A stretch of DNA of 12,899 nt. Origin: Emergomyces orientalis (lineage: Eukaryota; Ascomycota; Eurotiomycetes; Onygenales; Ajellomycetaceae). Below, piece by piece: positions 1 through 8,785 of the stretch (positions are counted from its first letter, which is position 1; each line of letters begins with the position of its first letter). The notes under the pieces are model-generated. The model searched no databases, was not told where the DNA came from, and saw only the letters and a list, made by a program, of their open reading frames with translations. The stretch is from positions 1-12,899 of the forward strand of contig MOWL01000082.1 in the NCBI GenBank assembly GCA_002110485.1. The letters are read 5' to 3'. Both the position numbers and the translations under genes were made by a program.

Positions 1-567
1 GCACAGTCAACTGGGAATCAAATCATCTCGCACCTGCTATCCAAATTGCCTAATCTCCACTCCTTTTGCTTCCGCTCTTCAAAAGTGATTTTGGTCATAT
101 TATAAACCGTGTGGACAGAAAACCTCTTGATTTTTCCAGTCTAAGAAAGATTGAACACTTCAGTTGCCGGTGCATTGTCTGCTCACATTTCCAACACCAG
201 TTTTGCCTGTGACACTGGAATGCCTCAAAGTGAGAGACGCTGAGTCGGTCAATGAGAAAATCTTATAAAAATGCTGGTCAATTATATCAAGCAGAAGCCT
301 GTTGGGGGTACAGACACATGGGCGCTAAAATTCATTACTATTGTCTCGAATATTGGTTCCTGCACGTATTCCAGAGCAGAGCAGAGGGATATTTCTGAAG
401 ATAACACAGCCGAGCTGAGGGCTATCTGCAATGATAAAGGGGTGAAATTGCACTGGCGTAGGATTGTTGTTATGACGTGTGGTCGTGAACCTTGGGCATA
501 TTAGATGCGGTTGGTCGCGTTCTAACTGTATTTTAACAATTTGCTGAGACAACCACATTCTGGAACA
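1..567. other. No convincing gene
   Basis: I see no recognisable gene here. An ATG-started 77-codon frame at 271-504 (+) and an overlapping 126-codon frame on the other strand (325-705) have no recognisable motif and no supporting splice signals. I read both as chance frames. Confidence 0.5.
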
Positions 568-632
568 CCATTTTGTGCCACTGCACTGATTTAAGTATGG
601 TAAATTACCTCCGAGACAAACAAGACAGACAC
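568..632. repeat. Half-copy of the hairpin element at 678-818
   Basis: This stretch aligns with the left arm and loop of the hairpin element downstream. Both read CCA-TTT/CTTTG-CACCACT-like sequence, then a TTAGTA-like segment, then a purine/CA-rich stretch. That stretch, AGACAAACAAGACA(A/G)ACAC, is at 614-632 here and 737-755 there, with 18 of 19 bases identical. The matching right arm is absent, so this looks like a truncated relative of the same non-coding element. Confidence 0.5.
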
Positions 633-677
633 ATCCAAAAAGTGGTGAAGTACGGAGAATGAAGTAGTTTATTATTA

Positions 678-818
678 CACCATGACCTTGGCCACTTTGC
701 ACCACTAGGCTAACTTAGTAGGGAAAAGTACCTTTAAGACAAACAAGACAAACACGAAAAGGTACCCCTTCTCATACTAAATTAGCCTAGTGGTACAAAG
801 TGGCCAAAGGTCGTGGTG
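678..818. mobile_element. Hairpin / MITE-like inverted repeat
   Basis: Two arms of about 55-60 nt face each other (left about 678-736, right about 757-818) around a short loop rich in GACAAA. The left arm starts CACCATGACCTTGGCCACTT. The reverse complement of the right arm starts CACCACGACCTTTGGCCACT, and the match continues through a shared CCACTAGGCTAA(C/T)TTAGTA segment. It holds no ORF of its own. The structure fits a small non-autonomous element or a foldback repeat. I could not identify a target-site duplication or a known family. Confidence 0.55.
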
Positions 819-979
819 TGGCCAAGTTCATGATGAAATACATTATCATCGCCAAAAGTATAACATATAGAAAAAAACCCTCCAAAGGAAAAGGTCTATG
901 ACAGAAAAGGTCTTAACATAAAAACTCTCGGAACATATGCTCACTATTACAGTACTCCATGCTGAGATTCCCGTGCCAT

Positions 980-2238
980 TCATTCATTTACCCAGTTGTC
1001 TGCGTTGATCAAAGCGGCTTCCATGCTATGCTTGTGCTGAACCAAATATTCCTGAATTTCAGCCGGAGAGAATTTTGATGAAGGAATCACATTCGAGAAT
1101 TCCTTTGCTTTTTCAATTATATCTTCCGCCGGCTGATTTTGAGGAGAGTACATCTGGATAAAGATGTCATTGATTTGCTGTTCATTTGCCAAACCAAACT
1201 CAATTGACAGATCAACGCGCCCTGGTCGAGTAAGCGCAGGGTCCAGTTGATTTGGGTGATTCGTTGTCATAACCAGTATCCTTCCCCTACTAGATATCAT
1301 ACCATCAATCGCATTCAAAAGGCCAGCAAGTGTCACGCCGTTTTTTTGATTTCGGGCGAACACCGGATTCTTTGATGAAATCGCGGGTGACATCAGAAGC
1401 ATCAACATCTTCTATGCAAACCAGGGAGGGGCTTGGGAGAAGAGACATCAAGAGAAGTAATGCCTTATCGGTGAGCATTTCGTCCTTCAGGGATATGAAA
1501 TGAATATCAAGTGAAAAGTGACTTGCTAAAGCGAGAGCTAGGCTGGTTTTTCCAGTGCCGGGAGGGCCATGAAACAAATACCCTCGACGGTAAGGTTTTC
1601 CTCGCGCCTTGTACCATTCTGAACTCGACAGGAATTCCGCCACATCCATTAGAACGAGGGAACTGGTGTGAGATGAGCCGCCATGGAAAATATGTCTCCA
1701 CCAGATTTTTATGCTGTGGATACATCACGGATGTATACTTGTTCTCAGTCAGATACTGAACCCGTACTTCACTGACAAACTTTTCTAGTGGTTCCCGAGA
1801 CCAGCCGAGGACTGTGAGCACCAGTCGTCCGGTGCTTGGTGCAAGATGGATCCATTGTCCTCCGTACCGGAACCATGCGTCCCCACCACATGGCTGAAAT
1901 CTCAGTCTCCTTCCATAGGGGTCACCTTTCTTTCGGTGATCCCAGTCGTTGTGCCCTTCCGTCAGCACCTGTATCGAGCGGCTTTGTATTTGCATATGCT
2001 CTCTGGAGTACCATGTTATAGCCCTACCAACCTCATCTGCAGTGTGCACTTCAAGTGATACTGTACAACGATCCCAAAAGAGTTGAAATAGACTTCTCAC
2101 ACCCGCTAACGCGTCTCGGGTGCGCGAAAGAATTAAAAGAAAATGGGGGAGGATCAAATATTTTTTGAAAAAAGGGTAGCACTTTATAAAATATAAGAGT
2201 ACTCTCTTGAGTTCGGTCGACTGAATGGTTTTTGCCAT
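980..2238 (-). pseudogene. BCS1-like AAA ATPase, two frameshifts
   Basis: This is a member of the BCS1-like AAA ATPase family; mitochondrial Bcs1 translocates the folded Rieske protein for complex III. Reading starts at ATG 2238 (AAAAATGG context). An N-terminal BCS1_N-like part with a hydrophobic stretch at about residues 12-37 is followed by the AAA domain. Walker A GPPGTGKT is encoded at 1545-1568, followed by Walker B LVCIEDVD, then LAGLLNAIDG, the MTTN sensor and RPGRVD. These motifs lie in three frames. The first shift falls between about 1660 and 1740, possibly in the T5 run at 1706-1710. The second is at the T7 run 1331-1337. Each acts as one extra base: removing two bases makes 1259 nt into 419 codons ending at TGA 980-982. 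No introns are needed. The catalytic motifs are intact, so sequencing error is as possible as recent loss. It is a diverged relative, not a recent copy, of the intact gene at 6145-7494. Confidence 0.85.
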
Positions 2239-2784
2239 TTTTATTCTCAGTCAGAGCGGGAGTACGATTTCACCTGTTAGAAATTTGCAAACCTTGCCAT
2301 GAGTTGGCATGGACAGTGGTACACCAGCCCCTTTATAATGATTACCACATCACTCAACTGTTTCACTCGCTATGCTACAATGCTTTTCACAGGTTTTGTT
2401 TTATGTTTCTCTCTTTTTTTCTTTTCATTTTTGTCTCCCGCTTCTGAGAAGCCAGTTGCCTTCCCTCAAAATAAATTGCTTTTTCCACAGGCAATTTGGT
2501 GTACAAAGATTTATGCAGGGAAGATAGGGGCAAGCCACTAGCCTTGTATTAGAGCATAGAAAGCCGTGCCTGTGCATCTGTTCTGAATGCAGGCATGGAT
2601 TGGAGGTCACTCGGGTTGCCACATTGACGGTCTGCACGCCAGCTGTGATGCGCCTTTGCTCCCTGACTCATTGCTCTTCCAACTAGCATTGCCGAAATGA
2701 GGATGGTGCTGGCTGCTATCACACTGAGCTCAGTGTGCAAGGTGCAGCCAGGGGTGCCAGACTGTGTCGAGGGCACGGGAAACT
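2239..2784. other. Intergenic, no gene seen
   Basis: This is the upstream side of the minus-strand AAA ATPase locus and the left edge of the ankyrin-like remnant. Short frames of 70-80 codons occur on both strands, several using non-ATG starts, and none shows motifs or splice support. A T/C-rich tract lies near 2390-2440. I identified no promoter with confidence. Confidence 0.4.
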
Positions 2785-3120
2785 TGTGTTGATCACCCTG
2801 GGAGAGGATACCTCAATCCCCGAAGGCGAGTGCATATACATGCACAGCCTGAGTGCGTGCAATATTCATGCAAAGGGATCATCACCTCGATACTAATTGA
2901 GGCCAAATTTTGAACCTCGCTGCTTTTGGCTATAAGAGATGCTTCACCGCTCGCTCGTTGCCTTGTTTGAGTACAAACCGGTCATCCATGTTGGCCAGTA
3001 AGCAGATCCCGTGGCTGCATGCGAAGGGATGTGCTTACTAGTATCATACAAAGCTGGTTTTATTCCTTTGCCATAGCGAATTGCTAGCGATACTTCGTGC
3101 CCTTTGGCCAGCCCACGCTT
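2785..3120 (+). pseudogene. Decayed ankyrin-like fragment (copy A)
   Basis: This plus-strand stretch aligns along its length with the minus strand of 8170-8515. The best block includes the shared run ATAAGAGATGCTTCACCGCT followed by CGCTCGTTGCCTTGT at about 2933-2967. One frame reads LLLAIRDASPLARCL, which resembles the LxLAIRxxSPLxRxLVExGA pattern of some fungal ankyrin repeats. In-frame stops interrupt it, for example TGA after EAKF and after ARCLV. No start, splice sites or complete repeat units are visible, so I call it a remnant. The ankyrin assignment rests on pattern memory and is tentative; the homology between the two copies is directly visible. Confidence 0.5.
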
Positions 3121-3289
3121 TTTTCCTTGCAATCTACATACGCGTTGCTCCCCACCATGTAATGCGATATTTCATAATTTACAATAATCATTTTATTGGC
3201 AAACTTTATTTTCTTTGGAAGATAATAAAGTAGGGTCATTTGGTAGCAGACATGAGAGATCTAAGTGGGCTACTCTCCTTACATAATAA

Positions 3290-4505
3290 CTAACCAACAC
3301 CGAGCATTGCAGCTGGTTCAAGAATATCGAAATCCAGGGGGTTAAAATTATTCCAAATCTCATCAGGCACCCTGTAAATATCATCGGGCACGTTATAGTT
3401 ATTCCCACGAAGATGCAATGTCACAGTTAGATTGTCGCCCAGGGTAAAATTCGAAACTGTCTTCAGATGCCAACATTTTTCCGGCCAGCACTTCAAGGGT
3501 GACAAACACCCGTGGAACACCTTTTTTTTGAATAAAAGTGATACACGACTTATGCGACCTCGAGGGGTATATAACAGAGGTGTTGACAGCAGTCCTCTCA
3601 ATCGTGCGGAGAGGACATTGATGGTATCATTCAATCTTTCCACAGATAATTGTGGAAATTTATTTTCTCTGACAATTTTTACCAAACATAGCGCATATGG
3701 TAATGCCATAGGTCCGTCAACCTCATCTTCGGAGAACACATCAAGAATACCCTTCAGCTGAGGAGTATGATCCTTTAGATATTTCAGCCGGTCTTGAAGT
3801 ACGGGGTCTGAGATGAGAACAATGTATCCAGAGAGAACGCTTTCATTGCCGCCCCATTTCTATTTAGAATTAGTATTTTGGTGATATCATTCCAGATGTA
3901 CTTCATACATCACCATGGATATCCGGATATTTGGAAGGATCAGCTTCATCGATGTGGTACAGGCCATTGCTGGAGGTATGGAACTCAGATTGAAGTGGGA
4001 GCTTGCCACCAGAAGTGGTGGGATAAGGTTCAGCATTCTTGTCTAAGTTAGCAGTGTTTTTCTAAGTAGGTGAAGAACAGCAGACTCACCATTGCAAGAG
4101 ATTGCGAGGATGTGTGAAACTCAGTTTGCAAATCCACAGAATTAATGCTGGGTGAAGTTGGATTCTTATATGGCAATGACTGTGAGCTGGAGACACAGTT
4201 GTTTAGGGTTGCATCTGATATGTTTCTTTGTGCTGCATCCATTTCTCTTCTAAAAGCTTTATACTTTCTCTCTGCAAAGCCAGACTCTATCTGGCTGGGG
4301 TCAACGAAGCACCATCACAGTACAAGCCCCTTTTAATGCAGTTGTGGCGGGCCGGTGCTGCTTCACCACATCTGACATGTCTTTCTTTGCAGGTCGAACA
4401 GCCAGTGAAAGTTCTACAATGCCATCTTCACTGATGTATTGAACAAGCTGTTGGCTGTCTTGCGCCCGGGGAATTCAGAGGTAAATTAGATGGCAGAGCA
4501 AGCAT
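3290..4505 (-). pseudogene. Zn(II)2Cys6 transcription factor, decayed
   Basis: This is a remnant of a fungal nuclear regulator with a GAL4-type zinc cluster. From ATG 4505, residues 36-63 fit C-x2-C-x6-C-x6-C-x2-C-x6-C exactly, except that the fourth Cys is Arg53 (CGC at 4347-4349). Codon 26 is a TGA (4428-4430). After the cluster the frame shifts near 4311-4318 (equivalent to one lost base) into a frame reading VDPSQIESGFAERKYKAFRR, which runs on through ATG 4242. Two introns then fit well: 4038-4089 (GTGAGT..CTAAC..AAG) and 3860-3908 (GTATGA..CTAAT..TAG). The last exon, 3290-3859, gives 189 residues to the stop. With one base restored the total is about 371 residues. Three independent defects argue for a true pseudogene, although a shorter product from ATG 4242 (283 aa, no DNA-binding domain) remains possible. 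I do not recognise the C-terminal region. Confidence 0.75.
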
Positions 4506-4532
4506 TGTGTTTGGACAGAATTTCTTCTGGGT

Positions 4533-4539
4533 TTATATA
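4533..4539 (-). promoter_or_regulatory. TATA-like box of the zinc-cluster gene
   Basis: On the minus strand this reads TATATAA, with its downstream edge 27 nt before ATG 4505. The position suits a core promoter, but the leader would be very short, so a start further downstream or a chance match is possible. Confidence 0.3.
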
Positions 4540-4871
4540 GTACTTCGCCCTGCTGGAGTTGATATTTGCATGGCCTTTCATTACCCAATAAACAACAAAG
4601 CCACGGGAGCGAGGGCTGAGGGTATCAAGCAGCTATCTTCCTGTCTTTTTTGCTTAAATTTCCATATTTACTACTTCTTTTAGTCCTAGGGACCCTACCA
4701 CGAGTAGGGGCAAGGATATTTACAATGAACGCTGCTCATATGGGAACTCTCTATTTATCCTTTCCACTCTGAGGATTTTGGAAACCCTCCTCCTTCCCAA
4801 CCAGCCTCGGAAATCAGACACCTGGTGAACAAGAAGCGGAAAGAGGTAAAATATTTACTGGCTTCTACCTT
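4540..4871. other. Intergenic between two minus-strand genes
   Basis: This lies between the 3' end of the 221-aa gene and the TATA-like site of the zinc-cluster locus. I see no ORF with motif or splice support. It presumably holds the terminator of the upstream gene and upstream control sequence of the downstream one. Confidence 0.4.
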
Positions 4872-5642
4872 TTACAGCATACAAAAATCTTGCAGCCATC
4901 CTTGTAAATCCGACTCAATCACTTTCTCAACTTTGTGACTTTGTGCGGCTATTTCTGCAAAAGCAGGGTGCTGAAAAGCCAGCTGCTTGATATTCTCCTT
5001 GTCTTCAATTAGCCCGTTATTCATCTTCCACTCGGCTTACACGTACCTTCGCCACGCGTAGCATATATTCAAAATCCTCGAAAATCTCGAAATTCCAGTC
5101 CTGCCGATGTCTGTTCTTCCTCCAAATATCCCTAAGCCAGTCAACATCATCTGGAAAGGAACATATTAATGAGCAGAGGTCGTCCTGTCCAGTTTTATCC
5201 ATGCCAAATTCCCATGCCAGGACAGAAAGTCCCGTTATTTCAGCAGTCGAGAACCCATAACACCAACGGTCTATATCCTCCTCGGGTATCAAGCTGCTGT
5301 CGGGAGCCCAACAACTTAAAATAGATTTCACTGCTGCGATGGCTGCATCTTTGGCCCACAGAGACTCAAATATACTCCCTCCGTTTGATGCCATTTTGGC
5401 CATATTCTCGACGCTGAGGACATCTTCAGTGGCTGATTCATCCCGACTGGGCGTTGCTTGGACGAGATTGGGCAGGGACGTGCCTATTGGCGGAGCTTTT
5501 TTCAGCTGGCTATGAAGATTATCCTCACTTTTCCGCTTGTTTGGGTTCCTCGGCGGCCCCAGCTTCAGTGAGCATTGGTCTGATAAGAAAAGTTAGCATA
5601 CTCCATCAACGAAGGAAAGCCCTAGATGAACTAACCCGACAT
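4872..5642 (-). CDS. Hypothetical 221-aa fungal protein, three exons
   Basis: I do not recognise this family. The model joins 5636-5642 (seven bases, ATGTCGG), 5047-5579 and 4872-4997. The introns are 5580-5635 (GTTAGT..TGCTAAC..CAG, 56 nt) and 4998-5046 (GTACGT..GCTAAT..AAG, 49 nt). The joined length is 666 nt, in frame to TAA 4872-4874. The first 65 residues are polar and low in complexity, with a basic NKRK at 16-19 that could be a nuclear signal. Residues 72-215 are rich in Trp, Asp and Glu and look like a compact helical domain, including DDVDWLRDIW (146-155) and GWLQDF near the end. There is no membrane segment or signal peptide. If the tiny first exon is wrong, translation could start at ATG 5403 (residue 62). 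It lies between the zinc-cluster locus and the intact AAA ATPase on the same strand. Its function is unknown. Confidence 0.7.
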
Positions 5643-6144
5643 CTTCTTTGGAAGGTGCACAAGATCTCTTTTATTCCAAAGAAGCGTAAGGAGATGGTCA
5701 GGTAGCATAGAGGAAACTGGAACAATCGACCGTTTTATTATCATTGCCTGACTTGCAAGGTAGATCCAATCCTAAAAAATACTGGAAAACCCTAGACCAT
5801 CTGGTGATCGCGTTGAAAGATTTGAGATTTTCATCGACAAACGGGGGGCGAGTTCCTCCTATATGTATACCAAACTTTGGGAAATTGGGACTATAGACAT
5901 CGTGTTTGTTTATGGATAGTGACAGCAACAGCGAGGCTAGGCTTCTTTAATGCCTCTATTAACTCAAATTTGGCCACATAATCTATTGTAATGGCTGCTA
6001 CCAAGATAATAGGGAGCCGTGCTATTGTTTTGCGAGGAACAGTAGTGAATCCACAAGATCGACAAACAAGAGAGAGGATAGAAAGACAATAACAAACAAA
6101 CAACAGACAGAAAGTACAAAAATAGTGTAATTCAATTGTGAGGC
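5643..6144. other. Intergenic, upstream of the 221-aa gene
   Basis: No supported gene. A 76-codon minus frame (5698-5928) starts at TTG and an 85-codon minus frame (5891-6148) starts at GTG; neither has motifs. The stretch should hold the promoter of the 221-aa gene (an AT-rich AATAAAAG lies about 25-35 nt before its ATG on the minus strand) and the 3' end of the AAA ATPase gene. Confidence 0.4.
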
Positions 6145-7494
6145 TCACACTCTAGTTGGGAATTGCTCTTGAGCTCCTGTAACCGCACTCTTCGGGTCCT
6201 TATTCCACAGATAGTTCTGGATGTCCGCCGGGCTATACTGGCAATCGGGAACTAGCTTGGCGAACTCAGCAGCCATATCTACAAGGTTGATGTGGTCTTC
6301 GTTGGTGTATGTGTACATATGCTGGAAAATCGATTTTATTTGCTCCTCTGATGCCAGAGTAAATTCCACTTCCTTGTCCACACGTCCTGGACGGATAAGT
6401 GCTGCATCAAGTTGATCTCTGCAGTTTGTGGTCATGATCAAGACTCTCCCATCAGATGATAAGACACCGTCGATCGCGTTCAAGAGCCCGGAGAGTGATA
6501 TCTGGTTGTTTTGCCTAGTGCTGTCCTCTTGTTGTATGGCTTGTGTTTTCTCGCGGTTGATTCCAGCACTGTCAATATCCTCGATGAGAAGAACACAAGG
6601 GTGGTCTGGTAGCTGGCTACAAAGCCACTGGAGTTCATCATCGGTCATGTTTTGACCTGTCAAGCTCAACAAGTAAATATCTAGACCAAATCTGCCCGCC
6701 AAAGCTTGCGCAAGACTGGTTTTGCCAGTTCCAGGGGGGCCATTGAATAGATAACCACGACGGTATGGTCTTTCGATTTTCTGATATGCTGACTTGGTGT
6801 TGAGAAATTTGTGCATGTCATCGCAAATATCTTCCTTCTGTTCCTTTTCCAGGGCGATACTTTCGAGCGACCGACGACTCATTTTTTTGACAAGCTGCCA
6901 TGGAATCTTAGACTGACGAAGAGGCTTGCCTCCTGGTCTGAAAATTGTAATTTTGGATTTGGTCTTGAATATGTGATGTGAGCTGACTTCCACAAGCAGT
7001 TCTTTAATTGGCTTGCAGGACCAGCCTAACACTCTCAGACTATAGCGCTCCTCGAAGTGGAACTCAAAGTTTCTCTCCGTCCGCCGAAACTGAAATATTG
7101 AGCCCTTGAATAGGAATAAACAAATTTTGTTGGGTCGAAATCGATATTCCCGAACTGCTCCAATGATTTTCCAGTCCCACACATCTGCAGGTGCATGCTC
7201 TCCACTCCTTTGCTCACTTCTAACCCTCTGAGACAGGCATCCGGTAACCGAAGATTCCAGAAAGGTGGTTAGATGTTCATGCTCCTCGCTGCGCGGTTGA
7301 ATTTCAACATCCACAGCACAGAATGTCCAGATTCCATCATATACCCAGATACAGACATAAACAAAGGCACATCCGACAATCAGGATATGGGACAGAAGGC
7401 CCAGGTTGGGAGCTCTGCGGAACATATCAACAAATATGGAACCAGGGAATATGATATTCAAAAGAGAACCAACGAGGCTCGATGCCTGGTCCAT
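6145..7494 (-). CDS. BCS1-like AAA ATPase, intact
   Basis: This is a 449-residue, single-exon AAA ATPase of the fungal BCS1-like family. These are membrane-anchored ring ATPases; true Bcs1 acts in the mitochondrial inner membrane on the Rieske protein. Residues 33-60 form a likely transmembrane helix, and about 65-230 match the BCS1_N type of middle domain (RVLGWSCKPIKELL near 154-167). The AAA core has RPYRRGYLFNGPPGTGKTS (Walker A, 252-260), Walker B LLIEDID (302-308), LSGLLNAIDG (334-343), sensor MTTN (354-357) and arginine finger RPGR (368-371). All catalytic positions look intact. The segment after the helix is acidic (EIQPRSEEHEH) rather than the basic amphipathic presequence of true Bcs1, so mitochondrial import is doubtful and this is more likely a lineage-specific paralogue. 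The start at ATG 7494 places the helix as expected. The stop is TGA 6145-6147. Confidence 0.93.
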   Translation of the reverse strand: MDQASSLVGSLLNIIFPGSIFVDMFRRAPNLGLLSHILIVGCAFVYVCIWVYDGIWTFCAVDVEIQPRSEEHEHLTTFLESSVTGCLSQRVRSEQRSGEHAPADVWDWKIIGAVREYRFRPNKICLFLFKGSIFQFRRTERNFEFHFEERYSLRVLGWSCKPIKELLVEVSSHHIFKTKSKITIFRPGGKPLRQSKIPWQLVKKMSRRSLESIALEKEQKEDICDDMHKFLNTKSAYQKIERPYRRGYLFNGPPGTGKTSLAQALAGRFGLDIYLLSLTGQNMTDDELQWLCSQLPDHPCVLLIEDIDSAGINREKTQAIQQEDSTRQNNQISLSGLLNAIDGVLSSDGRVLIMTTNCRDQLDAALIRPGRVDKEVEFTLASEEQIKSIFQHMYTYTNEDHINLVDMAAEFAKLVPDCQYSPADIQNYLWNKDPKSAVTGAQEQFPTRV

Positions 7495-7608
7495 GACATC
7501 TTTGAAAAGTATGGAAGCAATGACAGGTTGGCCAGGGTTGTAGAGGAATAAAAAAAGTGAAATAAAAGCATGCTGAGAGATGGAAGACTGTAAAAGCGAA
7601 CTGAGAAA

Positions 7609-7615
7609 TTATATA
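7609..7615 (-). promoter_or_regulatory. TATA-like box of the intact AAA gene
   Basis: Reads TATATAA on the minus strand, about 115 nt before ATG 7494, in an AT-rich stretch between this gene and the 3' end of the locus at 7670. The position is plausible for a core promoter, but nothing else supports it. Confidence 0.3.
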
Positions 7616-7669
7616 CAACACTGACATGAATCACAGTTTTCACGTATCCTCCACATGTCTATTATCCTA

Positions 7670-8231
7670 TCACATGGCACCAAAAGCGGGTAAACTATGA
7701 TAGCATTAGACAAGAATTTGAAAGAAGGGCTAATACTGTGTTTACTTACTGAAAACCAGGAACCCAATCTGGCATGTACAATCGAAGAGCAGTAACCCCA
7801 TCGCTACGAGCAATCAATTCATGGTATCGCAGATCCTGCTGATAGGGCCCCTCGCGTCCCTCACGTATTACAGTAAATGTCCCCTCTCTCAAGGTCGGCA
7901 AGTTTGGATAGTAAATTGAGATCACCGCCTTAATTTTCTGGAAATTACTGTTAGACCACCACAGCAGAAACTGATTCAGGGCGAGTTATTGTCGAACCTC
8001 GTCTGCCTGTGTATAGCTTTCTCCGGTCATCGATGTGGCCCCGGCGCCAAAACACACTCCGTTCTTTATCATCGCTATGACCCTATCAAGGCTTAGAACG
8101 AAAGGGAAACAACCCATGACTAGAGCAGGACGATTTTCTTGGTGGATGTAGGCGACAGGGTAAGATAGGTGAGCTAGCCTAAATGGCAATCTGAAGTATC
8201 GATAGCCACTCGATCTCGCAGAGGAATAATG
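7670..8231 (-). CDS. Hypothetical spliced gene, 5' end unclear
   Basis: I do not recognise the product. Three coding blocks join cleanly: 7998 upwards (open to about 8231), 7750-7937 and 7670-7694. The introns are 7938-7997 (GTTCGA..TCTAAC..CAG, 60 nt; a weak donor) and 7695-7749 (GTAAGT..TCTAAT..TAG, 55 nt). The phases agree, and the frame ends ...PAFGAM then TGA. The middle exon reads like real protein (REGTFTVIREGREGPYQQDL, then HELIARSDGVTALRLYMPDW). The earliest clear in-frame ATG is near 8117; further upstream the frame is open to a TGA at 8232-8234 and overlaps the ankyrin-like remnant in another frame. It may therefore be the 3' part of a larger ankyrin gene whose 5' part has decayed. 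It ends 175 nt upstream of the AAA ATPase start on the same strand. Confidence 0.45.
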
Positions 8232-8515
8232 TCAACCAACTCTGTATGATAATAGTAAGAACTTCGCATGCAGTGATGGGAGCAAGTTTTCTCCTTGCAT
8301 GCAGGCAGTAATCCAAGTGCGAACCAACGTGGATGAGCAGTCCATATTCGACAAGGCAACGAGCGAGCGGTGAAGCATCTCTTATAGTTAAAAGGAGTGA
8401 GGTGCAAAGTTTGGCCTCAAATAGTATCAAGGTAGTGATCCCCCGCATGAGCATGGCACGCTCAAGCTGGGCATGTATATCGCACTTGCTGTCCCCCCCG
8501 GGTGATCTCCGCAAG
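8170..8515 (-). pseudogene. Decayed ankyrin-like fragment (copy B)
   Basis: This is the inverted counterpart of 2785-3120. A stop-free minus-strand frame from about 8523 to 8179 reads LLLTIRDASPLARCLVEYG and has no ATG near its start. The phrase resembles an ankyrin repeat helix pair. Upstream, on the same strand, another frame gives SVDDKN followed by a stop, similar to the loop of an ankyrin repeat, which suggests the gene once extended further 5'. Compared with copy A the alignment needs small gaps and there are many substitutions, so the duplication is old. The product is not expected to be functional. Confidence 0.5.
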
Positions 8516-8785
8516 TTCGTCAATTTTTATCATCGACGCTCGATATAGGGCAACATCATAGCATCTCGGCACAGCCGTGGCGTTTTCCAGATACAAGATG
8601 GTCAGTGCATGCGGTGAAGTACTTGCTCATACCATCGTAACTTTGGTGAATACGGCTGAAAGACATGTGAAAGATGTCTTGGATTATCCATGACTTCCTT
8701 GGAAGTGGTCCTGGCACCATCGTCGTGTAGTCTCGGGATAGCGCCACAATTTTGAGTGCCTATCAAAACGGCTTGGCTATGAGGG
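8516..8785. other. Intergenic, no gene seen
   Basis: Overlapping minus-strand frames (8556-8747, 8602-8898) lack motifs and run through the palindrome at 8786-8839. Part of this stretch may be further decayed 5' sequence of the ankyrin-like remnant. Confidence 0.35.

Noticed and set aside
325..705. 126-codon minus-strand frame
   Set aside because: It overlaps the hairpin element and an opposing frame, its composition is irregular, and it has no domain or splice support.
980..2238. Recent duplication of the two AAA genes
   Set aside because: The two proteins are similar only at AAA motif level and differ widely at the N-terminus, so they are old paralogues.
4311..4430. Repeat-induced point mutation (RIP) as the cause of decay
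   Set aside because: The visible changes are one C-to-T in a CpG context, one T-to-C and one indel. RIP would give many CpA-to-TpA changes, and stops of type TAA/TAG would dominate.
5891..6148. 85-codon minus-strand frame with a Cys/Leu-rich hydrophobic stretch
   Set aside because: It starts at GTG, lies downstream of the AAA gene stop in another frame, and has no motif. Its hydrophobic look comes from a T-rich tract.
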